A stretch of 64,000 nt of DNA from JAGWAJ01 sp026707615. GTDB lineage: Bacteria > Acidobacteriota > Vicinamibacteria > Vicinamibacterales > UBA8438. The position numbers were made by a program, and so were the translations under genes. The stretch is from the NCBI GenBank assembly GCA_965207595.1, contig CBDBMW010000012.1:2294001-2358000 (forward strand), written 5' to 3'. Positions 45,287 through 55,337 of the stretch are shown here, piece by piece; position 1 is the first letter of the stretch, and every line of letters starts with the position of its first letter. The notes under the pieces were generated by a model, which saw nothing but the letters and a program-made list of their open reading frames with translations, was not told the DNA's origin and did no database searches.

Positions 45287-46684
45287 GTGCGTGAAGGGGT
45301 CAGGCGTGTCCACATGGTGGGGATCGGCGGGGCGGGGATGAGCGCCATCGCGGAGATCCTGCTCGACCGCGGGCTGGAGGTGAGCGGCTCGGACGCCGCG
45401 CCCTCGGCGACGCTGGAACGGCTGCGGGGCGCCGGCGCGAGGGTGCACGTGGGCCATGCGGCCCGGCAGGTCGGCGCCGCCGACCTCCTGGTCGTCTCGT
45501 CTGCCGTGCCCGCCGACAACCCGGAGCTCGAGGAGGCGGCGCGGCGCGCCATCCCCGTGGTCGGCCGCGGGGCCCTGCTCGCCGAGCTCGCGGCCTCCCG
45601 GCGCACGGTCGCGGTGGCCGGGTCGCACGGCAAGACCACCACGACGTCGATGATCGCGCTGGCGCTCGAGGACGCCGGCGGCGACCCCACGGCAGTGATC
45701 GGCGGCCGCGTACGCGCCCTGGGGGGGAACGCGCGCGTCGGACGGGGTCCCCTGATGGTGGTGGAGGCCGACGAGAGCGACCGATCGTTCCTGCACCTCG
45801 CGCCCGAGATCGCCGTGCTCACGAGCATCGACGACGAGCACCTCGATGCCTACGGCGGCATGGCCGAGCTCGAGGGGGCGTTCGCGGCGTTCGCGGCGCG
45901 CGTGCCGGCCGCGGGGTGCGTCGTCTTCTGCGCGGACGATGCGCGCCTCGGCCGCCTGCTGCGCGCCGCTTCCGTTCCCGCTCCCCTCCTCGCCTACGGC
46001 ATCGACGAGCCGACGGCCGCGGTGCGCGCGCTCGAGGTCAGCCTCGGCGCGGCCGGGTCGCGCTGCCGCGTCGCCGTGCGCTGCGGCCCGGCGCCCGCGG
46101 AGGTCGAGCTGGCGCTCCGCGTGCCGGGGCGGCACAACCTGCAGAACGCGCTGGCCGCGCTGACCGTCGCGGCGCGGCTGGGGCTGCCGCCGGCCCGCGT
46201 CGCCGCGGCACTGGCCCGGTTCGAGGGAGCCGAGCGCCGCTTCGAGCCCCACGGAGAGGCCGGCGGCGTGCGGGTCGTCGACGACTACGGCCACCATCCG
46301 ACGGAAGTTGCGGCGGCCATCGAGACGGCGCGCCTCGGCGCTCCGGGACGCGTGATCGTCGTCTTCCAGCCGCATCGCTACACGCGGACGCTCCGGCTGC
46401 GCGAGCGGTTCGGGCCGGCGCTGGCGCTCGCGGACGCCGTGATCCTGACCGAGGTCTACGCGGCGGGCGAGCCCCCCGTCGCCGGCGCGACCAGCGGGGC
46501 CATCGCCGCGGCGGTCCGAGCGGTGTCGGCGGTTCCGGTCCGTTGCGTCGAGACGCTCGACGCCGCCGCCGTGGCGGCGGCAGGGACGGCGCGTCGAGGC
46601 GATGTCGTCCTCACCCTGGGGGCGGGTACGGTGGGGACGATCGCGCCTCGCATCCTGCGGTACCTCGAGGAGCGGGCATCGTGA
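45287..46684 (+). CDS. murC: UDP-MurNAc:L-alanine ligase
   Basis: 465 residues. VHMVGIGGAGMSAIAEILL at the N terminus, the ATP site VAVAGSHGKTTTTSMIA, VEADESDRSFLHL, VDDYGHHPTEVAAAI and FQPHRYTRT are diagnostic. The GTG at 45287 is preceded closely by GGAAGG; a TTG at 45272, immediately after the murG stop, is an alternative that adds five residues. Followed directly by ftsQ, without the murB and ddl genes often found here. Confidence 0.96.
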   Translation: MREGVRRVHMVGIGGAGMSAIAEILLDRGLEVSGSDAAPSATLERLRGAGARVHVGHAARQVGAADLLVVSSAVPADNPELEEAARRAIPVVGRGALLAELAASRRTVAVAGSHGKTTTTSMIALALEDAGGDPTAVIGGRVRALGGNARVGRGPLMVVEADESDRSFLHLAPEIAVLTSIDDEHLDAYGGMAELEGAFAAFAARVPAAGCVVFCADDARLGRLLRAASVPAPLLAYGIDEPTAAVRALEVSLGAAGSRCRVAVRCGPAPAEVELALRVPGRHNLQNALAALTVAARLGLPPARVAAALARFEGAERRFEPHGEAGGVRVVDDYGHHPTEVAAAIETARLGAPGRVIVVFQPHRYTRTLRLRERFGPALALADAVILTEVYAAGEPPVAGATSGAIAAAVRAVSAVPVRCVETLDAAAVAAAGTARRGDVVLTLGAGTVGTIAPRILRYLEERAS

Positions 46685-47499
46685 CTGCTTCGCGGCCCCG
46701 CGATCGCCGCCCCTCGACGCCGCGCAAGATGGCGCGCAAGCGCCGCCTGGCGGGCTGGCGGCGATTCGTCGTGGGAGCGCTGCTCGCGGCGTGCCTGGGA
46801 GTGCCGGCGGCGTACGCCGTGCTCCGAGCACCCCAGCTCCGGGTGTCGACGATCGTGGTCACCGGGGCGCGCTGGGTATCCGAGGGCGAGGTGCGGAGCG
46901 CCGCGGAGCCGTTCCGGGGGCAGCACATCCTGGCCGTGGACCTCGACGCGGCCCGCGCCGGCCTGCGGGGCCTGCCCTGGATCGCGGACGTGCAGCTCCG
47001 CCGCGTGCTGCCCTCGACGGTCGAGGTCCGGGTGAGGGAGCGGGCGCCGGTAGGCATCGCCCGCGTCGGCCGCCGCCTGTACCTGGTCGACCGCGACGGC
47101 GTGCTGCTCGACGACTACGGACCCCGCTTCTCCGAGCTTCGGCTGACCGTCATCGACGGTCTGGAGGGGCGGGGCGGTGTCGAGGAGAAGGTCGATCGGC
47201 GTCGTGCCGCCCTGGCCGCGCGGCTGATCGAGCAGGTGTCCGGACACGAGGAGCTCGCCGCGCGCATCTCGCAGATCGACGTGCGGGACGCGGAGGATGC
47301 CGTGGTCCTCCTGAGCGGGGACCCGGCGCGCATCCATCTCGGCGCCGAGCGGTTCGTCGAGCGACTCAACACCTACCTCGACGTGGCCCCGACCCTGCGC
47401 GCCCATGTTTCGGACATCGATGCCGTCGATCTCCGGTTCGGGCGGCGCATCTACGTTCGCCCGTCCGGAACGGGGGCGGGAGGTCGGCGTGCATCGTGA
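46681..47499 (+). CDS. ftsQ: Cell division protein FtsQ
   Basis: 272 residues. A basic cytoplasmic N terminus (PSTPRKMARKRRLAGWRR), one membrane helix (FVVGALLAACLGVPAAYAV) and a POTRA domain (LRVSTIVVTGARWVSEGEV) are followed by the FtsQ/DivIB beta domain (LPWIADVQLRRVLPSTVEVRV, YLVDRDGVLLDD). GTG start at 46681 overlaps the murC stop. Confidence 0.93.
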   Translation: MTASRPRDRRPSTPRKMARKRRLAGWRRFVVGALLAACLGVPAAYAVLRAPQLRVSTIVVTGARWVSEGEVRSAAEPFRGQHILAVDLDAARAGLRGLPWIADVQLRRVLPSTVEVRVRERAPVGIARVGRRLYLVDRDGVLLDDYGPRFSELRLTVIDGLEGRGGVEEKVDRRRAALAARLIEQVSGHEELAARISQIDVRDAEDAVVLLSGDPARIHLGAERFVERLNTYLDVAPTLRAHVSDIDAVDLRFGRRIYVRPSGTGAGGRRAS

Positions 47500-47516
47500 C
47501 GTGGCGGGAGGCGCGG

Positions 47517-47568
47517 CCGCGCGGCCCGGGCCGCGCGGGAGTCTGCGGCGCGGACCGGCGCGGACTCC
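47517..47568. repeat. Perfect 22-bp palindrome followed by a second hairpin in the ftsQ-ftsA gap
   Basis: 47517-47538 is a perfect self-complementary 22-mer (CCGCGCGG-CCCGGG-CCGCGCGG). Next to it GGAGTCtGCG (47538-47547) pairs with CGCgGACTCC (47559-47568) with one mismatch. Both could fold in the transcript upstream of ftsA. No T-tract follows either. Confidence 0.7.
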
Positions 47569-47590
47569 TGAAGAAACGGGTGGGACGGTG

Positions 47591-47633
47591 GGGGCTGGGG
47601 CCGACCCGGAGCCTGCGACGGGTTGGCGGCGCT
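47591..47633 (+). repeat. 43-bp direct repeat, copy 1 (upstream of ftsA)
   Basis: Identical over 43 bp to 48927-48969. Inside it CCGACCCG (47601-47608) can pair with CGGGTTGG (47619-47626, one G-U) around a 10-nt loop. The copy ends 3 nt before the GGAGGAG ribosome site of ftsA. Confidence 0.9.
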
Positions 47634-47646
47634 AGCGGAGGAGAGT

Positions 47647-48867
47647 GTGGCGCGTACTGAGCGTTACGTCGTTGGGCTCGACGTCGGCACCTCGCAGATC
47701 GCGGCGATCGTCGGGGAGGCTATGGAGGACGGCAGCCTCGACGTCGTGGGGGTCGGCAAGACGGATGCCAGGGGAATCCGCCGGGGCGTCGTGGTCGACC
47801 TCGAGGCCGCCGTCCGATCGATCAAGGGCGCGATAAAGGAAGCCGAGCTCATGGCGGGGGTCGACATCGACTCCGTGCATCTCGGCCTCTCCGGCGGCCA
47901 GGCGGACGCCTTCAACAGCCGCGGCGTGGTTGCCGTCGCCGGCAAGAGCCGCGTGATCACGCGGGCCGACGTGGATCGGGCCATCGCGGCAGCGCAGGCC
48001 GTTCCCCTGGACCCCGGACGCGAGATCCTCCACGTGCTGCCCCAGGAGTTCGTCGTCGACGACCAGGACGGCATCGGGGCGCCCATCGGCATGACCGGGG
48101 CCAGCATCGAGGTCAACGCGCACATCGTGACCGGGAGCGTGACGGCGTCTCACAACATCGTGGCGTGCGTCAACCGCGCCGGGGTGGGCGTGGTCGACAC
48201 CACGCTGGAGCAGCTCGCCGCGGCGGAGTCGGTCCTCACCCCGGACGAGAAGGACCTCGGCGTGCTGCTCGTGGACGTCGGGGGAGGGACGACCGACTTC
48301 GTGGTCTACGAGCGGGGGAGCCTCTGGCATACGGGCTTCGTCGCGCTCGGCGGCGATCACTTCACCAATGACATCGCGGTCGGGCTGCGGACGCCGATCC
48401 CGGACGCCGAGGTCACCAAGCGGCGGGACGGATGCGCCCTTGCGGCGTTGGTCGACGAGGACCAGACGATCGAGGTGGCGAGCGTCGGCGGACGCCGGCC
48501 GCGCACGATGTCGCGCCGAAGGCTTGCCGACATCCTGCAGCCGCGCGCCGAGGAGATCTTCCACCGGCTGTGGGACGAGGTGTGCGGCGCCGGGTACGAG
48601 AGCGCGATCCACGCCGGCATCGTGCTGACCGGGGGCGGGGCCATCCTGGAGGGGATGCCGGAGATTGCGGAGCAGATCTTCGATCTGCCCATCCGGCGAG
48701 GCTGCCCGACCGGGGTCGGCGGACTGGCGGACCACGTGAAGAACCCGGCCTACGCAACGGCGGTAGGGTTGGTGATGTACGCCCACCGGCAGGTGAAGTC
48801 GAACGACGAGCCGATCCCGAACGGCTGGCTGAACCGGCTGCAGGCGGTCGTCAAGCGATATTTCTAG
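47647..48867 (+). CDS. ftsA: Cell division protein FtsA
   Basis: 406 residues, actin-like ATPase that tethers FtsZ to the membrane. GLDVGTSQIAAIVGE is phosphate loop 1, LLVDVGGGTTDFVVY is phosphate 2, and GIVLTGGGAILEGM the adenosine motif. The C-terminal NGWLNRLQAVVKRYF is the amphipathic membrane-targeting helix. The GTG at 47647 has GGAGGAG 3 nt upstream and gives the family start; an in-frame GTG-free extension to 47623 would run into the repeat. Confidence 0.96.
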   Translation: MARTERYVVGLDVGTSQIAAIVGEAMEDGSLDVVGVGKTDARGIRRGVVVDLEAAVRSIKGAIKEAELMAGVDIDSVHLGLSGGQADAFNSRGVVAVAGKSRVITRADVDRAIAAAQAVPLDPGREILHVLPQEFVVDDQDGIGAPIGMTGASIEVNAHIVTGSVTASHNIVACVNRAGVGVVDTTLEQLAAAESVLTPDEKDLGVLLVDVGGGTTDFVVYERGSLWHTGFVALGGDHFTNDIAVGLRTPIPDAEVTKRRDGCALAALVDEDQTIEVASVGGRRPRTMSRRRLADILQPRAEEIFHRLWDEVCGAGYESAIHAGIVLTGGGAILEGMPEIAEQIFDLPIRRGCPTGVGGLADHVKNPAYATAVGLVMYAHRQVKSNDEPIPNGWLNRLQAVVKRYF

Positions 48868-48918
48868 GAGCTTGCGCCGCAGAACGCCAACGGAGTGCGT
48901 ACCGCGGCGCAAGCTCCT
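48866..48918 (+). terminator. Perfect 15-bp hairpin right after ftsA
   Basis: AGGAGCTTGCGCCGC (48866-48880) and its exact complement (48904-48918) flank a 23-nt loop. The left arm includes the last two bases of the ftsA stop codon. No T-run follows, so it may be an attenuator, an RNA processing or stability element, or a palindromic insertion rather than a full terminator. Confidence 0.6.
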
Positions 48919-48926
48919 GGGCCGGC

Positions 48927-48969
48927 GGGGCTGGGGCCGACCCGGAGCCTGCGACGGGTTGGCGGCGCT
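48927..48969 (+). repeat. 43-bp direct repeat, copy 2 (upstream of ftsZ)
   Basis: Second copy of the repeat at 47591-47633, 8 nt after the post-ftsA hairpin and 26 nt before the ftsZ ATG. It has the same internal 8-bp stem (48937-48944 with 48955-48962). Both copies are followed by the bases AGCGG. Confidence 0.9.
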
Positions 48970-48995
48970 GAGCGGCGGCACTGGGAGGTGGGAGC

Positions 48996-50246
48996 ATGAG
49001 CGGACCCGGGGAGTTCAAGGGCGAGACCGACGCGATCGAAGGGCGGGGGCTGCGCCTCACGCTGGACGAGGAGCGGCGCCCAGGGGCGCGCATCAAGGTC
49101 GTGGGGGTCGGCGGAGGTGGGAGCAACGCCGTCAATCGCATGGTGGCCTCGTCGCTGGGCGGCGTCGACTTCGTGGTCGTCAACACCGATGCCCAGGCGC
49201 TCCACCTCAACGAGGCGCCCGTGCGGCTGCAGATTGGCGAGCGCCTGACGAAGGGGCTCGGCGCGGGGGCGGACCCCGCCATCGGCCGCAAGGCAGCCCT
49301 GGACGACACGGAGCAGCTCATTCAGGCCCTCGACGGCGCCGACATGGTGTTCGTGGCGGCCGGCCTGGGCGGCGGCACCGGGACCGGCGCGGCGCCGGTC
49401 ATCGCCAGCCTCGCCAGCGAGCTGAACGCGCTGACGATCGCCGTCGTCACCAAGCCGTTCGCGTTCGAGGGCAAACGGCGGATTGCCCAGGCGGAGGCCG
49501 GGCTCGACGCGTTGCGCGAGAGCGTGGACACCGTCATCGTGATTCCGAACGAGCGCATCCTCACCACCATCGACACGACCACGAGCCTGACCGATGCGTT
49601 CGCCCTCGCCGACGACGTGCTGCACCAGGCCGTGCAGGGGATTTCGGACCTGATCACGGTACCGGGGCTCATCAACCTCGATTTCGCCGACGTCACCGCC
49701 ATCATGTCGCGCATGGGAATGGCGATCATGGGGACCGGCTATGGAGACGGGGACAGCCGCAGCGTGGAAGCCGCGCACCGGGCGACGTCGAGCCCGCTCC
49801 TCGAGGATGCGTCGGTCGAGGGCGCGCGCGGGGTGATCGTCAACGTCACCGGCGGCTCCGATCTGTCGCTGCACGAGGTCAACGAGGCCACGTCGATCAT
49901 CCGCGCGACGGCGCACGAGGAGGCCAACATCATCTTTGGCGCGGTAGTCGATCCGGCGATGGAAGGGCAGATCAAGATCACGGTCATCGCCACGGGATTC
50001 GAGGCGGGACCGCAGCCGGCGGCCGAGACCCCCGTCGATCTGGAGCACTACGTGCGCTGGCAGGAGGAGCCTCCGGTTGCCGCGGCCGCCGCCGCCGGCG
50101 AAGGGCCCGGCGGAGTCGAGATCTCCCGGCGGCTGCCGCTCGATTTGCCTTCGCCCGACCGCTCCGAGCCCGTTGCCGAGACCGACACGGACGCGACGGC
50201 CGGCGAGGAGCCCGAGGAAGCGGCGATGCCCGCCTTCCTGCGCTGA
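48996..50246 (+). CDS. ftsZ: Cell division protein FtsZ
   Basis: 416 residues, tubulin-like GTPase that forms the division ring. IKVVGVGGGGSNAVNRMV, GLGGGTGTGAAPVIAS (the tubulin signature), and a T7-type loop region are intact. The C-terminal EEAAMPAFLR is the conserved peptide that binds FtsA. The N terminus carries about 30 extra residues before the GTPase fold. The ATG at 48996 has GGGAGGTGGGAG upstream. Last gene of the dcw cluster, converging on acpS after 30 nt. Confidence 0.98.
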   Translation: MSGPGEFKGETDAIEGRGLRLTLDEERRPGARIKVVGVGGGGSNAVNRMVASSLGGVDFVVVNTDAQALHLNEAPVRLQIGERLTKGLGAGADPAIGRKAALDDTEQLIQALDGADMVFVAAGLGGGTGTGAAPVIASLASELNALTIAVVTKPFAFEGKRRIAQAEAGLDALRESVDTVIVIPNERILTTIDTTTSLTDAFALADDVLHQAVQGISDLITVPGLINLDFADVTAIMSRMGMAIMGTGYGDGDSRSVEAAHRATSSPLLEDASVEGARGVIVNVTGGSDLSLHEVNEATSIIRATAHEEANIIFGAVVDPAMEGQIKITVIATGFEAGPQPAAETPVDLEHYVRWQEEPPVAAAAAAGEGPGGVEISRRLPLDLPSPDRSEPVAETDTDATAGEEPEEAAMPAFLR

Positions 50247-50276
50247 GGGGCGCAGGGCTCGATTCCGGAGGCGCCG

Positions 50277-50696
50277 TCAGGGGCGCCGGTCCGGGCCGAG
50301 CAGCACCACCTGCGCCATGGCCAGGCGCGGCGTGTGCGTGATGGAGACGAGCGCCCGGCTCGCGCCGAGACGATCGAAGTGGCGCCGGGCGCCCCCGTGG
50401 AGCTCCAGTTGCGGGGGACCGTGCCGTCGCACGACCTCCACGTCGCGCCACAGGACGCCGCGCGAACGGCCCGTGCCGAGGGCCTTCATCGCGGCCTCCT
50501 TGACCGAGAAGCGCCCGGCGAGGTGCTGGGCCGGGAAACGGCGCCGGCGGCAGTACGCCACCTCCCGTTCCGTGAACACCCGCCCGAGGAATCTCTCGCC
50601 GTAGCGCCGCAGCAACGCGTCGACCCGCTCGACGTCCTCCATGTCGATGCCGATGCCGAGCAGGCGCTCCTCGCCGGCCGGCACCGGGAGGCTCAT
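50277..50696 (-). CDS. acpS: Holo-[acyl-carrier-protein] synthase
   Basis: 139 residues. LLGIGIDMEDVERVDALL carries the metal-binding Asp, and RFSVKEAAMKALGTG the second motif with the metal-binding Glu. It transfers phosphopantetheine from CoA to acyl carrier protein. The start overlaps the stop of the upstream zinc-ribbon gene as ATGA. Confidence 0.95.
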   Translation of the reverse strand: MSLPVPAGEERLLGIGIDMEDVERVDALLRRYGERFLGRVFTEREVAYCRRRRFPAQHLAGRFSVKEAAMKALGTGRSRGVLWRDVEVVRRHGPPQLELHGGARRHFDRLGASRALVSITHTPRLAMAQVVLLGPDRRP

Positions 50697-51427
50697 GACG
50701 GCTGGCCGGTCGCCGCGCCCGGCTCCGGCGCGTAGTGGAGGATGCGCTGGCAGCTCTCGCACTGGATCAGGGTCCGGTTCAGGCGGATGTCGTTGTACAA
50801 CTGCGGGCGCAGCCGGACCCGGCACGACATGCACCGGCCGTCTCGGGCCTCCGCGACGGCAAGCCCCTTGCGCCCGCGGGTCAGGGTGTCGAACAGCGCC
50901 GACAGGTGGGCAGGGAGCTCGTCGACGAGCGCCGCGCGCTCCCCGGCGTGCCGCTCGACCTGTGCCCGTAGCGCCCGCTGGCGGTCCTCCAGGGCCTCCC
51001 GTTCCGCCTCGACCACGGTCCGTTCGTCGCTCTCGGTCCGCTCGGCCTCGGTGACCGCGGTGGTCAGCTCGTCCGCCTCGAGCATCTGCTCCAGCACCCG
51101 ATCCTCGAGCCTCGCCACCTCGGCCTCCGCGGACGCGATCTCGGCCTGCATGGCGCGATACTCCCGGTTGGTCTTGACCGCCATGAGCTGGTCCTTGTAG
51201 CGCGCCAGCCGCGCCTGGACCTGCGCGAGGGAGTTCTCCGCTTCCTGGCGGGCGGTACGGTGGTCGGCCACCCGGCTTCTGGCGCCGTCCACTTCCGCGG
51301 CGAGCGCCGCGAGCCGGGCGTCGAGCGCCGCGCTCGCGGCCGGTATGCCCTCGATGGCCTCCTGCGCCTCGGCGGTGGCGGTCTCGAGCCGCTGGAGGCG
51401 AATCAGACGGTCGAGTTCGGGAAGCAT
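50693..51427 (-). CDS. Coiled-coil protein with C4 zinc ribbon
   Basis: 244 residues: two long antiparallel helices (heptads through ~residue 170) with the central pattern VKTNREYRAMQAEI, then a C-terminal zinc ribbon (GRCMSCRVRLRPQ ... QCESCQRIL). This matches the widespread 'C4-type zinc ribbon' family (CT398/FlgZ-like), whose members are thought to be adaptors. No enzymatic motif. Coupled to acpS. Confidence 0.85.
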   Translation of the reverse strand: MLPELDRLIRLQRLETATAEAQEAIEGIPAASAALDARLAALAAEVDGARSRVADHRTARQEAENSLAQVQARLARYKDQLMAVKTNREYRAMQAEIASAEAEVARLEDRVLEQMLEADELTTAVTEAERTESDERTVVEAEREALEDRQRALRAQVERHAGERAALVDELPAHLSALFDTLTRGRKGLAVAEARDGRCMSCRVRLRPQLYNDIRLNRTLIQCESCQRILHYAPEPGAATGQPS

Positions 51428-51464
51428 CGTCAGAAGCGGGAGGATTCCCCGGTTGGTCCCGGGG

Positions 51465-51489
51465 CGGGGCCGCTTCCCGGGCGGCCCCG
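51465..51489 (-). terminator. GC-rich hairpin downstream of the tRNA gene
   Basis: CGGGGCCGC (51465-51473) pairs perfectly with GCGGCCCCG (51481-51489) around a 7-nt loop, in the 115-bp gap between the tRNA and the zinc-ribbon gene. No T-tract. A second, imperfect hairpin lies at ~51500-51526. Confidence 0.35.
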
Positions 51490-51542
51490 AACGTGCCAGG
51501 GGTCGGCTCCGCGGAACGGCCCCGACTCCCGGAGGGGGAAAG

Positions 51543-51618
51543 TGGTGGGCCCACCAGGATTCGAACCTGGGACAGACCGGTTATGAGCCGGCGGCTCTGA
51601 CCGCTGAGCTATGGGCCC
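51543..51618 (-). tRNA. tRNA with CAU anticodon (Ile2 or Met)
   Basis: On the minus strand the gene runs from GGGCCCATAGCTCAGC to GGGCCCA, with CCA encoded (51545-51543). The acceptor stem is GGGCCC/GGGCCC. The D arm is GCTC...GAGC, the anticodon arm GCCGG-CTCATAA-CCGGT (CAT), and the T arm CCAGG-TTCGAAT-CCTGG. The GGGCCC acceptor stem and absence of initiator features suggest the isoleucine tRNA read after lysidine modification, but elongator Met cannot be excluded from sequence alone. Confidence 0.92.
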
Positions 51619-51635
51619 TGGTGGCGCCCCCAAGG

Positions 51636-53459
<1,824 letters not shown>

Positions 53460-53498
53460 GCGTCGCTCCTTCACCGCGCCGGGAAACGCTCGCGTTCG

Positions 53499-55328
53499 TC
53501 AGGCGCCCGGGTGCTCCTGGACGACGCCGACGTCCAGCTCGTCGAGCTCGTTCACCCGCCGATGCAGCTCCTGCTTGCGCCGCAACAGCTCGTCGCTCTC
53601 GGCGGGGCGGCGCTCGATCTCGTCCCGCAACAGTGCCAGCTCCTGCCGGTACCGCCGCTGGCGGAGCGTGATCCAGCAGGCACCGGCGTTCGTCGCCGGC
53701 GCCGCCGGCTCGGCGGCGATGGTCCGCACCAGCGCGGCCTCCTCCGGATCGAGGCGCTCGACCAGGGTCTCGGGGACGGCGGCGGGCGGAATGCCCGCGA
53801 GCGAGAGCGCCACCTCGAGAATCGGGGCGGTGCGCAAGCCGTGGAGGTCCCGGGGCTCGATCTCGCCCAGGGCGGCCAGGGCCGCCGCGGGTTCGCGGAC
53901 GAGGGCCCAGAGCAGGGCTTTCTCCGCCTGGAGCATGGCCGGAGCGCGCTCCCCGCCGACCGCGGCCCCCGCCTCCCGGATCTCCCCGTCGAGGACGTCC
54001 TCCATGGCTGCCGGCGCGGTCGTGCGCCGTGCGACCGCCGCCTTCCGTATCTCCGCCCGGAGGACATCCTCCGGTACGCGGGCTCGCTGCGCGAGCCGAT
54101 CGGCGAACTGGTGGCGGGCCGCCGGGTCGGGGACGCGGGCGGCCAGGGTCAGCATCTCGGACAGGAACGCACGCCGCGGCTGGTCGCGCGTGAAATCGCG
54201 GCCGGCCGCCGCGCGCTCGAGGGCGTACTCGAGATACGGCTGCGACTCCTTCAGGGTGGCGGCGAAGGCCGTCGCGCCCCGGTTGCGGACGCAGGCATCG
54301 GGGTCCTCGCCGGGCGGGAGGACGGCGACGTTGACCTCCAGCCCTTCCGTCACGAGGAGCTCGCCGGAGCGGACGGCGGCCTGCTGTCCCGCGGCGTCCG
54401 GATCGAAGCTGACGATGACCTTGGAAGCGAAGCGGCGCAGCAGCCGCCCCTGCGTCGCCGTCAGCGCCGTCCCGCAGGTAGCGACGACGGGCTCGATTCC
54501 TCCCTGCACGAGCTGGGCGAGGTCGAAGTAGCCCTCGACCATGACGGCGTAGCCGAGCCGGCGGACGGCCTGCTTCGTCAGGTGCAGGCCGTAGAGCGTC
54601 CGGCCCTTCGCGTAGAGCGGCGTCTCCGGGGAGTTGAGGTACTTCGGCTGCTGGCCCTCCCCGAGGGCCCGCCCGCCGAAGGCCACGACCGAGCCCCCGT
54701 CCCGGCAGATCGGGATCATGAGCCGGTTGCGGAAGCGGTCCACGGTCCGTCCTTCCGCGCGCTCGACGACGAGGCCGCTCTTGAGGAGCACGTCGATGCC
54801 GTACCCCGCGTCGAGGAGGTGCCGCTTCAGCCCCTCCCGCTGCGGCGGCGCGAAGCCGAGCCCGAGGCGCTCCGCCGTGGATGCCAGCACCTCGCGGGCC
54901 TCGAGGTGCGCGCGCGCCTCCGTGGCGGCGGGAGACGCGAGCTCGGCCCGGAAGTAGTCGCGGGCCAGCTCGTGCACCGTCAGCAGCGTCTCCCGCTCGC
55001 TCTCCGCCGCCGCGTCGCGGGCCGGATCGTCGGACTCCGGCACCCGGACGCCGAAGCGTTGCGCCAGGGCCAGCACCGCGTCCGGGAAGGTCAGGCTCTC
55101 CTGGAGCTGGACGAACTTGATGACGTCGCCGCCGGTCCCGCAGCCGAAGCAGTGGAAGAATCCCCGGTCCCCGTTGACGGTGAACGAGGGCGTCTTCTCG
55201 GTGTGGAACGGGCAGAGCCCCTTGTAGCCGGCGCCCGCCCGGCGCAGCCCGACGACCTCCTGCACGACCTGCACGATGTCGACCTGCGCCTTCAGATCGG
55301 CGACGAAGCCCGGCGGGAAGCGCGCCAC
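53499..55328 (-). CDS. dnaG: DNA primase
   Basis: 609 residues. Zinc-binding domain CPFHTEKTPSFTVNG ... FHCFGCG, TOPRIM domain with VMVEGYFDLAQL and VIVSFDPDAAGQQAA, and a C-terminal helicase-binding region. Makes RNA primers for replication. GTG start at 55328, 9 nt after mutS2; rpoD follows after 39 nt. Confidence 0.97.
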   Translation of the reverse strand: MARFPPGFVADLKAQVDIVQVVQEVVGLRRAGAGYKGLCPFHTEKTPSFTVNGDRGFFHCFGCGTGGDVIKFVQLQESLTFPDAVLALAQRFGVRVPESDDPARDAAAESERETLLTVHELARDYFRAELASPAATEARAHLEAREVLASTAERLGLGFAPPQREGLKRHLLDAGYGIDVLLKSGLVVERAEGRTVDRFRNRLMIPICRDGGSVVAFGGRALGEGQQPKYLNSPETPLYAKGRTLYGLHLTKQAVRRLGYAVMVEGYFDLAQLVQGGIEPVVATCGTALTATQGRLLRRFASKVIVSFDPDAAGQQAAVRSGELLVTEGLEVNVAVLPPGEDPDACVRNRGATAFAATLKESQPYLEYALERAAAGRDFTRDQPRRAFLSEMLTLAARVPDPAARHQFADRLAQRARVPEDVLRAEIRKAAVARRTTAPAAMEDVLDGEIREAGAAVGGERAPAMLQAEKALLWALVREPAAALAALGEIEPRDLHGLRTAPILEVALSLAGIPPAAVPETLVERLDPEEAALVRTIAAEPAAPATNAGACWITLRQRRYRQELALLRDEIERRPAESDELLRRKQELHRRVNELDELDVGVVQEHPGA

Positions 55329-55337
55329 GAGTCCCCT

